Positions 1-9,554 of a stretch of DNA of 64,000 nt are shown in pieces (position 1 is the stretch's first letter; each line of letters begins with the position of its first letter). This DNA comes from Spirosoma sp. (GTDB lineage: Bacteria; Bacteroidota; Bacteroidia; Cytophagales; Spirosomataceae). The stretch covers positions 711,648-775,647 of the forward strand of contig NZ_JAPLET010000022.1 in NCBI RefSeq assembly GCF_026391055.1, given 5' to 3'. The notes under the pieces were generated by a model. It was not told the origin of the DNA, searched no databases, and saw only the letters and a program-made list of their open reading frames with translations. The translations under genes and the position numbers were made by a program.

Positions 1-358
1 TCGGGGTAAAGTAGGCACGTCCCTGAAAGCGTACCCACCGCAATCGGCCATCATCTAGGCCAATCGTGCGATAGGTTTCATCGTACATCCCATTTGATTG
101 AGGATCTATCGCCCGTTGCACGGCTGCATCGACCCGGTCAGCATCATCTGGATGAATGTGTCGAACAGCTTGTTGGTAAGCAATATCATTGGCAGCGGAG
201 ATTCCATACAGTGCTCGGCATCGCTCGTCCCAGTCAACTAGTCCTGTTTGGGGATTATATTCCCAAACGCCGAGTCCAGCAGCTTGTAAAGCGAAGTCAA
301 GATCTAGTCGCAGGGTAAGCTTAGTCGGGTTATTGGAAGGCTGTTGATGGCCGGTCAT
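1..358 (-). CDS. PAS-domain sensor protein (N-terminal part, cut by window edge)
   Basis: The reading frame starts at an ATG at 358 and runs off the left edge after about 119 residues. Residues 17-119 look like a PAS fold of the PAS_3 type: an early 'GLGVWEYNPQTG' strand, 'RCRALYGI', an 'HPDD' turn and a late 'RLRWVRFQGRAYF' strand are the usual landmarks. Such domains normally sit in front of a histidine kinase or GGDEF output, which would lie outside the window, so the output is unknown. There is no signal peptide, so a cytosolic sensor is likely. It is transcribed away from the acyltransferase gene, with a 676-base divergent gap between them. Confidence 0.7.
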   Translation of the reverse strand, partial: MTGHQQPSNNPTKLTLRLDLDFALQAAGLGVWEYNPQTGLVDWDERCRALYGISAANDIAYQQAVRHIHPDDADRVDAAVQRAIDPQSNGMYDETYRTIGLDDGRLRWVRFQGRAYFTP

Positions 359-1034
359 AAAGGACTTATACAGACTGTTACACAAATTATGGGGAATTCG
401 TTAAGTCTATAGCCCCAATGACGACAAAAAAGGGTAATTGGTTTTGATTGAGCGAACTCTATCTATCAAAAGGGCCTCACAAAATGCCCCGTTTAGGATG
501 CAGACACATGCATGTCCCTTCGTCTCATTTATGAGTATTTTCAGGAGACGGTTATTTTTAATCGCTTTCAAACAAAGTCAATAACATACGATTGCAAAGG
601 CTAATGTTTGTCGTCCAGAATTTGGCAAATTATATACCATTGATTGTCAGACCTGTACATAAACATGATTAACGTCCAGACCCAACCCAACTGCCGAAAA
701 AGTGGCTTACTAACGTAAAAAGGCATGCTTTTACGAGTAGCTTTGTCGAATATATTTTAAAATACATTCTCCGTAAGTAACTTATTCAGCGGCTTCCGCA
801 CTTAAAGCATTCGTAAAAAATACGGTCCTTCGTTTCTCTACCAATAGCTTTATCGGGCGGGTCTGTGTGAGAAGTAAGTCTGGATGTGCATGGAATAATA
901 GGTAAACTATACTTACAAACTGTGACCGAGGGCCGAAAGGTTGGCTTTTTTTGCCTATTAACCGCCTTTAAGTTAATATGGTTACTACACTCACCATCCG
1001 ATTAACGCAATCAATTTCTTACAGAAATAAACTC
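359..1034. other. Intergenic gap between divergent genes
   Basis: This AT-rich stretch separates the PAS gene from the acyltransferase gene. I see no convincing reading frame, RNA gene or strong hairpin in it. It presumably carries both promoters, but no clear Bacteroidota -33/-7 pair can be assigned by eye. Confidence 0.5.
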
Positions 1035-2132
1035 ATGAGTGATTTAAAAAAAGAAAGAAATATAGGGTATGATGCTGTTAAAACTTTCTCAATATTTCTT
1101 GTATGTATTTATCATTATCCTTTTTTTAACGCCAACTTTACGGATACCAATACGTTTGACATCTATCTAAATTATTTCTTATTGGGTGCTGCAAGTGCGG
1201 GTGTTCCGTTATTCTTTATGGTAAACGGAGCATTGCTGCTTAATAAACCATATGAATTTCGGCCTTTTCTACATAAAATAGTCAAACTTATTAGTCTATT
1301 TGTTATTTGGGATATTATTTTATTAGTGGGCTTCCAACTGCTAACCAATCACCGGGCGTCGTTAAAATCGTTTGTCCTGGATCTATTTTATTTAAAAATG
1401 GATGTCACTAATCATTTATGGTTTCTTCAGGCCTTACTATCCGTTTATTTATTCTATCCCATTATTAAAGAAGTTTATGAAGCAGCAAGGAAGGAGGTTC
1501 TGTATTGGTTGTGTTTCACCATAGTCTTGTTTTCGTTTGGCAATTTATTTCTTAACTCAGCAATAAACGTAACAGAGTTCTTATTCCATAGAAACTATCT
1601 TAAAGAGGAAGAAGTCAATTTTTTTCCCTTTATCAACCCATTTGGTAATTACTACTTTAGTTTATTTTATTTTATCCTTGGTGGACTCTTGTCAAAAAAA
1701 AGATTAACCTATTTTTATAAAGCCCCAAGCTGGGTTCTCATTGGCATTTACTTACTATCCTTATTTATTTTATTCTTATATGGTATTATAATGACGATCT
1801 CCGACCAGAAACTGTATGACACAGTTTGGTATGGCTACTATTCGGTGATGACACTTGCTATGTCAATATCAGTTTTTATTCTATTTTCTAGACTAGAATA
1901 TCGAAACAAGATAATAAATTATTGCCTTATTATTATTGGGTCTAATACACTAGGAATTTACTTAGTTCATAGGTTTATAGGCTGGTTTGTAAATCAGCTT
2001 GTTACTGGCAATAATCTTTCAGGAAACCTGGCTATCAGCTTACTATGCGCAGCAATAATAGTGGTAAGTTCACTATTAATTGTGCTGGCTATAAAAAAGG
2101 CACCCATTCTGAAAAAGTTAGTAAGTATATAA
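1035..2132 (+). CDS. Acyltransferase 3 family integral membrane protein
   Basis: A protein of about 365 residues with roughly ten hydrophobic segments. The N-terminus 'IGYDAVKTFSIFLVCIYHY' is the typical first helix of the acyltransferase 3 (OafA/YrhL) family, with the usual Asp and the His of the 'YHYPFF' region. Members O-acetylate or acylate surface polysaccharide in the inner membrane. The frame is open from 978, but the ATG at 1035 (MSDLKKERN) puts a short charged segment directly before the first helix and fits the family better. The gene is AT-richer than its neighbours, which is common for surface-modification genes gained by transfer. No glycan locus adjoins it, so the acceptor is unknown. 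Confidence 0.85.
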   Translation: MSDLKKERNIGYDAVKTFSIFLVCIYHYPFFNANFTDTNTFDIYLNYFLLGAASAGVPLFFMVNGALLLNKPYEFRPFLHKIVKLISLFVIWDIILLVGFQLLTNHRASLKSFVLDLFYLKMDVTNHLWFLQALLSVYLFYPIIKEVYEAARKEVLYWLCFTIVLFSFGNLFLNSAINVTEFLFHRNYLKEEEVNFFPFINPFGNYYFSLFYFILGGLLSKKRLTYFYKAPSWVLIGIYLLSLFILFLYGIIMTISDQKLYDTVWYGYYSVMTLAMSISVFILFSRLEYRNKIINYCLIIIGSNTLGIYLVHRFIGWFVNQLVTGNNLSGNLAISLLCAAIIVVSSLLIVLAIKKAPILKKLVSI

Positions 2133-2306
2133 AAGGACCTACTTAAAGAGCAGATACCCGCAAGTTCTTTCGTCTGACAATGGAGTCTTTTGTGAGACAT
2201 TGATTTTTTAACACCTGTCCAACACAAACAGTAGCATACGACTCAAAGAACCAGAAGTGGCCCACAGTTGATTAATCTTACTCTTACAAGCAGCATCGTT
2301 ATACAC

Positions 2307-2996
2307 TTAGAGTTTTTCAAAACGATTTACGATAATGTATTGTACTTTCTTATTCTGAAGATGAATCTCGACACCGTCAAATGATTGAGCTTGGCTACGG
2401 TAGATGAAGCGCCAAGGGGCACCGGACTTTGTTGGATCGTAGAGCGCATAACTATAGCGGCTTAACAGAACTATCCGCTCAAATTTGGGTGTGTAAGCTG
2501 CCCTCTGGCTTAGTGATTCTAGCTTCGTATAAAGAAGAGTGAGTTTGTCGCCCACTTGAATGGCTTGACTGGAAGAAACTGATTCAGGCCATTGTTCAAG
2601 CTGGCGCCGATTGTTAAGCGTTATAGCCTTGACTTGGCCTGATTCAAGCTGGATTTGTATCCCTGATTCGGTATCAAACGATTCATCTAGAACCAACCAG
2701 TCAAACTGAGCAAGTCGATCTTTCAAGTCCATTACGTTCGAGAAATAGGTATTAATAGCTCCCAAATAGGAAACCAGCTTTTGGTATCTATATTGTTCCA
2801 AAAGGGAAAAGGCCTCAGTCGTTGAGCTGCCAATGGCAATACCACGATACGAACCGTTGGCGATGCTGTCACGTCCGACTAACTTAGCGGAATATACTGG
2901 ATCAGGTCGTGGCATAATGGGGTCGATATTCGTATGGGTACAAGCTGCTAGGACTAGTAGGCAAAGTAAGCTGAGACTAGCAAGTGTTTTTCTCAT
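2307..2996 (-). CDS. Lipoprotein of unknown function
   Basis: A protein of 229 residues starting at the ATG at 2996; the frame is open further upstream, but this start gives a clean signal peptide (MRKTLASLSLLCLLVLAAC) with a lipobox ending at Cys19. The mature part has no motif I recognise. It contains several short beta-like repeats rich in aromatic residues and ends 'VQYIIVNRFEKL'. It is probably anchored in the outer or inner membrane. It stands alone, with gaps on both sides. Confidence 0.75.
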   Translation of the reverse strand: MRKTLASLSLLCLLVLAACTHTNIDPIMPRPDPVYSAKLVGRDSIANGSYRGIAIGSSTTEAFSLLEQYRYQKLVSYLGAINTYFSNVMDLKDRLAQFDWLVLDESFDTESGIQIQLESGQVKAITLNNRRQLEQWPESVSSSQAIQVGDKLTLLYTKLESLSQRAAYTPKFERIVLLSRYSYALYDPTKSGAPWRFIYRSQAQSFDGVEIHLQNKKVQYIIVNRFEKL

Positions 2997-3847
2997 GATA
3001 AATCCGAGTTTAGGGTTTATGTAACGACCTGAGTTTAGGCCGAAGCGTTGTAGACAACACCATAGGGTTAGCTGACACATTTAGGGTATAGACGCCACCA
3101 AAGAGGGATAAATAACTGTATATTAGTAACTTGACAGAAAAACGTGTACGCTTAACGTTCGTTTTAGAGAGCAATTAATTTTGCAGTTTAGGAACGTGTA
3201 AAAGCAGCCAATTTGATACTTTTAGGCCTGTAAACGACATTAAGTCCATCTTATTCCGAAATGCAGCGGTTAACATATCAAATTCACATTTATTTCGGGT
3301 ACTATATAAGTAAGCCCAGCCAAGGGGTATGTTTACCCAGACGAAAAGTAGAACAAAATTGGAGTTCTGTTCTACAGTTAAATTAGGTGCTTTCTTCTGA
3401 ATTTATCTTTTATGAAAGAAGAGTTTTACATCTGAGTGGTAGCCGACTGATTATTTGACGGTAGGCCGTCGCTACCCCCTTTTTAGGTTTATCCGCTGCT
3501 CCTAGATATGTGGCCTTGAGGGACAGTTTCTCAACACGTCCTATTTAAGAAGTATATAAAAGAAGTTCCCCCGTCTCGCTTGGGAGCGTTTTATAAGACA
3601 GTTGAATAGTCAACATTAGTGTACACTATATCCAACTACTTAGAGGCCAAAATCCATAGCAATTTATAAAAGCAACTTTTACGTTTCGTTAACATTCTTT
3701 TACAGACTATTAATAAACGAAAGGATTGATACTTTTAGCTTTACGGCCCACAGCAGTGGTGGAAATCCTTGAAAATAAAAAAGAATTCCTTAAACGGATC
3801 TGATTTATTAGGATATAAATTCATTTTAATCAAACCATTAAAAAAAA
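2997..3847. other. 850-base gap without a recognisable gene
   Basis: AT-rich DNA between divergent genes. The only structures I can point to are an 8-bp perfect inverted repeat (GTAGAACA at 3348-3355 with TGTTCTAC at 3368-3375), which could be an operator, and a weak hairpin near 3459-3472. No open frame has protein-like composition. Confidence 0.4.
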
Positions 3848-4414
3848 ATGAAAAAAATCATTTATGCGCTGATCTTACCGCTGATTGTGGTGAGCGGACT
3901 AGTATTTGCTAATCGTGAATTTAAAAATAAAGCTTCTATAAACTCAATCGCAAAACCACTCACAGCCGCTGAAAGGAAAGCTGCATTGAAAAAATGGGAA
4001 GCTACCCCAGATGGTATAAAGTATAAAAAATGGGAAGTGTCAACCGAAGGCAAAAAAGTGTATGCTGGTGAAGCTAAAATAAGGAAGCATTTGAGTGCTT
4101 TTACCAATATGGAGGCTGTTGTAACCTCTCTTTCTCTTCCGCCAGGCTCACGATTAGGTTTCGGAGTAATGGTCAGGATTAATGGTGACGATTATATTCT
4201 TAGTTTTGGGTCGGAACAGTCTGACAAGAATTTTTTAAATTTTAACAATGAATTTCAGCAATTGCATAGCCTGGAAGTTAACGACAAAATAATAATTAGA
4301 AGCCACAATGTATCGCACGCACCCAAGTATTCATATCCAATAGTATCGGGCGACTATATAGAACGTGATAGTAAAATAATTTATAAACGTGCCCCTCGTA
4401 AAGGCGGTTGCTGA
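3848..4414 (+). CDS. Exported protein of unknown function
   Basis: A 188-residue protein with an N-terminal signal or anchor (MKKIIYALILPLIVVSGLVFA). A lysine-rich stretch holds two short related segments, 'KKWEATPDGIKYKKWE' and 'VSTEGKKVYAGEAKIRKH'. The C-terminal half looks like a small beta domain ('GFGVMVRINGDDYILSFG ... NDKIIIRSHNVS') and ends 'KGGC'. I do not recognise the family. The ATG follows an A-rich leader, as is usual in this phylum. It is low in GC compared with the core genes further right. Confidence 0.7.
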   Translation: MKKIIYALILPLIVVSGLVFANREFKNKASINSIAKPLTAAERKAALKKWEATPDGIKYKKWEVSTEGKKVYAGEAKIRKHLSAFTNMEAVVTSLSLPPGSRLGFGVMVRINGDDYILSFGSEQSDKNFLNFNNEFQQLHSLEVNDKIIIRSHNVSHAPKYSYPIVSGDYIERDSKIIYKRAPRKGGC

Positions 4415-4633
4415 ATAAATCATGAAATACATATATGTTTTAGCTATTCCTCAAACCGCTCCATTTACGGCCGAAGAAACCTCATCCGTCTTCAATAGGA
4501 GGTCTTTTTGATACGAGTAACTAACCATCATACAGGTGAAATTGGATTACGTTATTTCTAGTAATGGAGTAGAAGAACGGTTTTTAGTGCTTAAAGGATT
4601 TAGTATTTTTCTAATCAACTTACTCTACTGGCT

Positions 4634-4798
4634 ATGGACATACTTGAAGTGCTTGCTAAATGGCTTTTTTGGCTCTTTGATGGAATCGGCGTCAACCTTA
4701 TTCTTAAGAAAATTGCCAAAACATTCGACAAAAAGAGTGAAGACAGCCCAAATTCTAACAGCAATTCGCTAATCAGCCCAAAGATACCACAGGTATAA
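4634..4798 (+). CDS. Possible 54-residue small protein
   Basis: A short frame reads MDILEVLAKWLFWLFDG, then a basic stretch and a Ser/Asn-rich tail ending 'ISPKIPQV'. A hydrophobic or amphipathic N-terminus followed by a charged tail is protein-like. There is no homologue I can name and no ribosome-binding site. Other frames overlap it on both strands and look less protein-like. Confidence 0.35.
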   Translation: MDILEVLAKWLFWLFDGIGVNLILKKIAKTFDKKSEDSPNSNSNSLISPKIPQV

Positions 4799-5404
4799 TT
4801 TACGTTTTGCTCAAGGTTACGCAATTACAATTTGGCTTTCGTACTATTCTTCCTTAAGTACGAAAGTCGGTACTTGTTTGACCTTCCAATCCCCTTAAAG
4901 CTTAGTAACAGTGGTTTTGGAATGGCTTTATATCCGTACTTCCTAACTACCGCAACGATGATTCCGACAAAGATCAGAAAAAGAAATTGGCAGCATAGCT
5001 TACCGACAGAAACAGAGCCGCAAACAGCAAGCCAACAAAAGTATCCCTAGCAGTTGGTTTCAAAAAAGAGGGGATCTGTCATAGGGTAACCGGGGTTATT
5101 CTGCCTACTGGTAGTCAGGGGAGGATAAGTAACGTTTTGAAGGCTGCCGAATGGCCACCATAATTTTATCGGTGGTAACCCTCCCCTTGCGTATGGAATT
5201 GTGTTAGTAAGCTACGGGATGAAATAGCAGCGCAGGTTCACTTTTAATTGCGTGCCTGAGCCACGGCCATCGCACCGATAAACCAGGCACGTATATTTTT
5301 AATAATATGATTATGTTAACCTATTTTTATAGATAACTATACTATATAAAATAGGTGTTTGATTACCGGTATAATTTTGGCTACCTATTCTATTGGTGCA
5401 TAAT
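4799..5404. other. Gap with possible remnants of a degraded gene
   Basis: About 600 bases before the BLUF gene. Near 4910-5005 two frames each give protein-like fragments: 'SNSGFGMALYPYF' in one, and 'PNYRNDDSDKDQKKKLAA' then a stop in another. Neither has a credible start. This looks like a decayed coding sequence, perhaps related to the small frame just upstream. The 3' part is AT-rich and probably holds the BLUF promoter. Confidence 0.25.
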
Positions 5405-5833
5405 ATGGAGTACTGCATTGTTTACCTTAGTTCATCACAAGGTATCTTATCTACTAACGATTTAACTCGTATTCTTGATCATAGTCAACGAAACAACCGT
5501 GCTTTAGGGATTACAGGTATTTTGCTCTACTTCAATGGCTGTATTATTCAAGTGCTGGAAGGGCCTGAAGAGCGTGTAAAAGCCTTGTACGAAGTTATTC
5601 GTCAAGACCCCCAGCATACGCAGGTCATTAAGTTGTACGGTGATTCCATTGAGCAGCGTTCCTTCTCGGACTGGTCTATGGGCTACAAAACACTATCCGC
5701 TCGCGAGTTAGACCACTTGAAGCATGAACTTTCATTCATAGACGACTTCTTCCTTCCCCCATCGAAGACAAAAGAAAGTAATCCGATTCTGGCTTTGGTA
5801 GAGGTATTCTACAAGACCAATTACCGCAATTAA
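5405..5833 (+). CDS. BLUF-domain blue-light sensor protein
   Basis: A 142-residue stand-alone BLUF protein that binds flavin and senses blue light. Using the ATG at 5405, the flavin-site residues fall where expected: Tyr7 in 'CIVYLSS', Asn30/31 before 'ALGITGILLY', Gln49 in 'IIQVLEG', and Trp90/Met92 in 'SDWSMGYK'. The remaining ~45 residues form a short helical C-terminal cap, as in PixD/BlrB-type proteins. No output domain is fused and no EAL, GGDEF or regulator gene adjoins it, so it must signal through a separate partner. A longer start at 5393 (TTG) is open but less likely. Confidence 0.9.
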   Translation: MEYCIVYLSSSQGILSTNDLTRILDHSQRNNRALGITGILLYFNGCIIQVLEGPEERVKALYEVIRQDPQHTQVIKLYGDSIEQRSFSDWSMGYKTLSARELDHLKHELSFIDDFFLPPSKTKESNPILALVEVFYKTNYRN

Positions 5834-6093
5834 AGTAGATACTAGTCGTCATCATCTCAAACCGATCAATCACCAGATTGTCAAGTAACTCGGGCTGGGA
5901 AAAGTGCGGTTAGAAGGCAACTCAAGCGATTCCGGCAGAAAGCTCATCAGTATATACAAACGGGTTGCCAATCACTGAGTTGTGTGACTTATCCGTGGAT
6001 CATAGCAGACTCGTTTGTGTTCACATAATCTGGAGGCCCACATGGGGTCAGCGAGGTAGTCCTGTCCAGACTCGCTAAGGGTATAGAAAAGGG

Positions 6094-6465
6094 CTAGGGA
6101 TGATCAATTCCCCCCGCTCCCGCTCGGCAACGGCGCAGGCGTTTCAACGTATGATAGAGTCCTTTCCTGAATCCATACTGACGCAAGGCCAGTTCAGCGT
6201 AGCGCGAACAGGAGGGTTCAAAAGCACATGGCACACTTGAACGATGCGCCCCTTTAGTACGATACCACTTGAGCGCCCGCACGCTTAAGCGCAACCACAG
6301 GGGTCTAGCAGGAACAGGGAGTTCATCAACTTGAGTATCCGTGGGAGTGGTACCAGTCAGGGACCGCAGCAGGCTGATCTGTAGCTTTTCGTCTTCGATT
6401 AGTTTAGCCCGTACGCCATTAATAGTCATGAAGCGGATTCCTTGTTGGCTCATTGTACGTATCAT
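6094..6465 (-). CDS. yidD: YidD-type membrane protein insertion efficiency factor
   Basis: The last ~45 residues carry the YidD signature: 'VPCAFEPSCSRYAELALRQYGFRKG', then 'RLRRCRAGAGGIDHP'. The three conserved cysteines and the GG-D-P end are present. YidD is a small membrane-associated amphipathic protein linked to YidC-dependent insertion. Here it is about 123 residues, longer than the usual 70-85, because of a non-conserved N-terminal extension. ATGs at 6465, 6453 and 6429 are all possible starts. It is not next to rnpA, rpmH or yidC, the classic context. Confidence 0.85.
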   Translation of the reverse strand: MIRTMSQQGIRFMTINGVRAKLIEDEKLQISLLRSLTGTTPTDTQVDELPVPARPLWLRLSVRALKWYRTKGAHRSSVPCAFEPSCSRYAELALRQYGFRKGLYHTLKRLRRCRAGAGGIDHP

Positions 6466-6739
6466 TGGTGAATTATGAGGCAAAAAGGCGATTAGTAGCG
6501 TAACCTACAGGGGTGGTAACCGGTTATTTAGCCAACGGTAGTTACTCGTATATATGAACAGTTACCGCTACCCTGCTTCACCAGAAGTTGATGAGTAGCT
6601 AGTAGCGTTATAAGCAATTCGTTTGACAAACAGGGCTTTTCTCCCCAAGTCAACGCTGCGAGCACAGGCGGCACTACGCTATATATAGTTAAGCGGGTTA
6701 TTCTACCGGCAGTAGCTAGCTGATCCAGCTGATTGATTC

Positions 6740-7429
6740 CTACAGCAGGAAGCCTGATATGATCTTAAAAATTACTTCGTGCCCTGTATCATTGGGATGA
6801 ATGCCGTCTTCGCTCAGCAGTTCGGGCTTAGTTAGATGCTGCGTGTTGGCGAGCGGGTCGAAAATGTTGACTGCCGATGAGCCATAGGTCTTCATGACCT
6901 GGTCTCGCTGAAGCAGTAAGTTGGCCGTCACCTCGGCACTGTAGTTACGCGGCAATGGCGTCGTAATAATGACATGGGCTACCCCAGCGGCTAACGCCTT
7001 ACTTCGGATGGTATTGAAATTAGCGATGATCTCCTCCACACTACAGCCAATAATCAGGTCATTGGATGATATACTAAGAATTAAGGTGGTGGGCTTCTCT
7101 TTAAGGGCCGCGTTTAGGTTACGCAGAGTATCTGGCTCGGGCCGGTTAGCCGGGTGAGTGGCGTTGGTTGGCAAAAGCTGGTAACTGGTGTAGCCGCCTT
7201 TGGCCAGGTTAACAACGCGGCTATTGGCTAGCTGCTGGGTAAGCCGTCCGGCCCATGAATATTTGTAGTCCGAAGCGCCCCATCCTGCTGCGGTTGACGA
7301 GCCGATGATGACAATTGTTGCCGTAGCGGGCTTTTGGGGATCAGTTCCGCCTATCGGAGTGTCTATTTTGGTTGGTTTACAAGCGGCTAAAAACGCAATA
7401 AAAAGTAACAGAAGTAGGTGTCGTTGCAT
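6740..7429 (-). CDS. SGNH/GDSL-type esterase lipoprotein
   Basis: A 229-residue lipoprotein (signal MQRHLLLLLFIAFLAAC, Cys17). SGNH blocks are visible: block I 'VIIGSSTAAGWG' near residues 41-51 with the nucleophilic Ser, block II Gly in 'AKGGYTS', block III 'SSND' at 121-124, and block V 'DGIHPN' at 208-213 with the Asp-His pair. It would hydrolyse acyl or acetyl esters at the cell envelope; the substrate cannot be told. The first ATG of the open frame (7453) would put extra residues before the signal, so I use 7429. It is a single gene. Confidence 0.85.
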   Translation of the reverse strand: MQRHLLLLLFIAFLAACKPTKIDTPIGGTDPQKPATATIVIIGSSTAAGWGASDYKYSWAGRLTQQLANSRVVNLAKGGYTSYQLLPTNATHPANRPEPDTLRNLNAALKEKPTTLILSISSNDLIIGCSVEEIIANFNTIRSKALAAGVAHVIITTPLPRNYSAEVTANLLLQRDQVMKTYGSSAVNIFDPLANTQHLTKPELLSEDGIHPNDTGHEVIFKIISGFLL

Positions 7430-7648
7430 ACTGGCCAAAACTGAAATATACATAGAGTTTACAAAACTAACAGAAGATGATTAATAGTTCTATCTGGTCT
7501 ACAGAAAGAGAATAGTTCAGTAGTAAACCCGTACTATTATGAATACGTCCAAACTGAGAAAGGGAGTGTAATGATCAAGCCTACTAGAGTGGATACTCGC
7601 CTTATTCCGGAATCAGCGCTTTCTTAGCTTAGTTAACAAATTTTTTTT

Positions 7649-8194
7649 GTGGCTCTACAGGGTCATACTGAATCACTTAAGCCTCTTTATTTAGACCAAC
7701 GACATCATGGCAAAACCCACCAAGTCAGCCAGTTAGTTTACATTTACAAACAAAAACATATTTTCATTTTTATCTATGTATATTTTCTTAGCCGCTTCAT
7801 AAAATCTTTATTGATATTGTTCTTCCGTCGCCTTACATCCATTGGCTCTCGCCTGCAGCGTCGGCTAACCCGTTCCTCAACGATCATCTATCAACTGGAC
7901 TATCTGGAAACAGGTGGGCTTGGTACTTCCTTTCCCTTTAAAGGATTGACGGGTAGAGTCGTTGCTACTCAGCGAGGCAATCAGCTCGTGTTAACCATCC
8001 GCGTAAAGGGGCAGGACATGATTCATCGCCCCATTACGCTTTATAGCAAGCCCCTTAGCCAGGATCTTTCCGGCTTGTATGAGTCGGCTGACTCGCGGGC
8101 CCTGATTGGGGTGATCGATTCGTCCTTGCTTCAGATTGAAGCCACCGATCCCGACGGAGTAGTACCCATCATTGTGCGGGCAAGCCGCAAGTAA
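7649..8194 (+). CDS. Hypothetical protein with an N-terminal hydrophobic segment
   Basis: The open frame has no good ATG; the annotated start is a TTG and the true start may lie further in. A hydrophobic stretch ('HIFIFIYVYFLSRFIKSLLILFF') is followed by a basic patch and a compact domain ('IIYQLDYLETGGLGTSFPFKGLTGRVVATQRGN') that looks beta-rich. I do not recognise the family. It is followed by an 800-base gap. Confidence 0.45.
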   Translation: MALQGHTESLKPLYLDQRHHGKTHQVSQLVYIYKQKHIFIFIYVYFLSRFIKSLLILFFRRLTSIGSRLQRRLTRSSTIIYQLDYLETGGLGTSFPFKGLTGRVVATQRGNQLVLTIRVKGQDMIHRPITLYSKPLSQDLSGLYESADSRALIGVIDSSLLQIEATDPDGVVPIIVRASRK

Positions 8195-8998
8195 ACACCG
8201 ATCTGCCCCTCGTTGCATTCCAATCAACAACCTTCTCCGCCCGACAAATTCTTACCAAGCGTAGAAGCCAGGCGCGTTTACGAAACGTTAACTTTTCATG
8301 GCTGTACGCTTGGCTCGCGCTGGTCCCCACAACGGCTGACTGTGCCGGGACTAGCGGCTGAACCGACCAACGCGGCTGGCTCCGTCGCATACAGAATTCA
8401 TTTTCAACCAGATCTACAAACTAAGTTGTTAAGCCAGGTACACAGTTACTAAATGAGTGTACGGAAAGCCTTGCCAAAGTAGCCCGGTAGATAATAAGTC
8501 TGGTTGTATTGATTCCTTTTGTGATAATCCGGGTCTAAACCTTAGACGACCACACAGTCACTATAAACCATAAAGGGAGAGTTCTAAAACGCCTGGTTCA
8601 CATTGACCAGGCGTTTTGCGATTAGATGCTCAGAGAAACTTTCCAATGCTTGAGCGCTTACTAAAAAAAGAACAACTGAATTCTAAGGCTGAAAAAATAA
8701 ACTATGGCTTCTTGAAGGATGAAATGCCAGTATATGGGTCAGCCTGGTGGCGCTTTGTCCACAAGTGAATGAAGCAGTTCAAAACAAAGACCCGGTTCAG
8801 CTAATAGAGGGCGATAAGTCAGGCAGTTGCCAACACGAAAGAAAGTTTATCATACTGTGTTTGTCGAAAAATTTCTTTTCAATTTAAGGAATGAACATCG
8901 GCCCTAAGTAGATTGTGTCAGGCGAACGACCAGGTGCCCTATTCACTAACTTAATGAAGCCTTATGTTCACAACAAGCTTACTCGCGTTTCAACTTGA
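8195..8998. other. Gap with one terminator-like hairpin and no supported gene
   Basis: The only clear structure is the hairpin at 8586-8617, listed separately. Short overlapping frames on both strands have arginine- and serine-rich composition typical of noncoding DNA. Confidence 0.45.
8586..8617. terminator. Bidirectional intrinsic terminator
   Basis: AAAACGCCTGGT and ACCAGGCGTTTT form a perfect 12-bp stem with an 8-base loop. The A and T tracts on either side make it a possible terminator in both directions. Confidence 0.75.
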
Positions 8999-9322
8999 AT
9001 GGTTTGCTCATTAATTAACCCAAATTACTATATCCTTTATATACGGGAAGGACAGTACTTTTTTACCGCTACTCAGAGTGTAATTGACACCTTCCATCGG
9101 ATCGAGTTTATTACGAAAACCTTAAAGCTGTTGGTAGTTGGGGTCGTTGATCGTCAAGATGATCAGTTCAAGTGGAGTCTACCCGAAGTGGAAAAGCTCG
9201 ATCATCAAGAGTCGGTAGAAACAATGCTCAAAAAGTTAAAGGCCACCAAGGTTTACCAGGCAGGCTTACGCTTGCGAGACCTAGATCCTGCGTATTTTCC
9301 TGAGCCAGTCAAGCGCTTTTGA
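8999..9322 (+). CDS. Hypothetical protein, 107 residues
   Basis: A short soluble protein starting 'MVCSLINPNYYILYIREGQ', with alternating hydrophobic strands in the first half ('KLLVVGVVDRQDDQFKW') and a charged second half ending 'PAYFPEPVKRF'. Composition is protein-like. I recognise no family, and it has no close neighbour on the same strand. Confidence 0.5.
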   Translation: MVCSLINPNYYILYIREGQYFFTATQSVIDTFHRIEFITKTLKLLVVGVVDRQDDQFKWSLPEVEKLDHQESVETMLKKLKATKVYQAGLRLRDLDPAYFPEPVKRF

Positions 9323-9554
9323 TGGATGTTCTCTTAGAGCTTTCACCACCCGTAGGCTATTCTGATTTTCCGCAGAGTCAGACAACCAAAACAACCTTAG
9401 GCGAAACACGATCAGGCTGTTAAGTGAACGAAGCTGATTGGACAGCCATCTACATACTGAACATCCTTTCGTTCGTCGAAGATTTGTCTGCTGGCTGTCA
9501 GTTTTAAAAGTTGCCTGGCACCTTCTGTAACCGGTTATTAGCTAAAATTATCCA

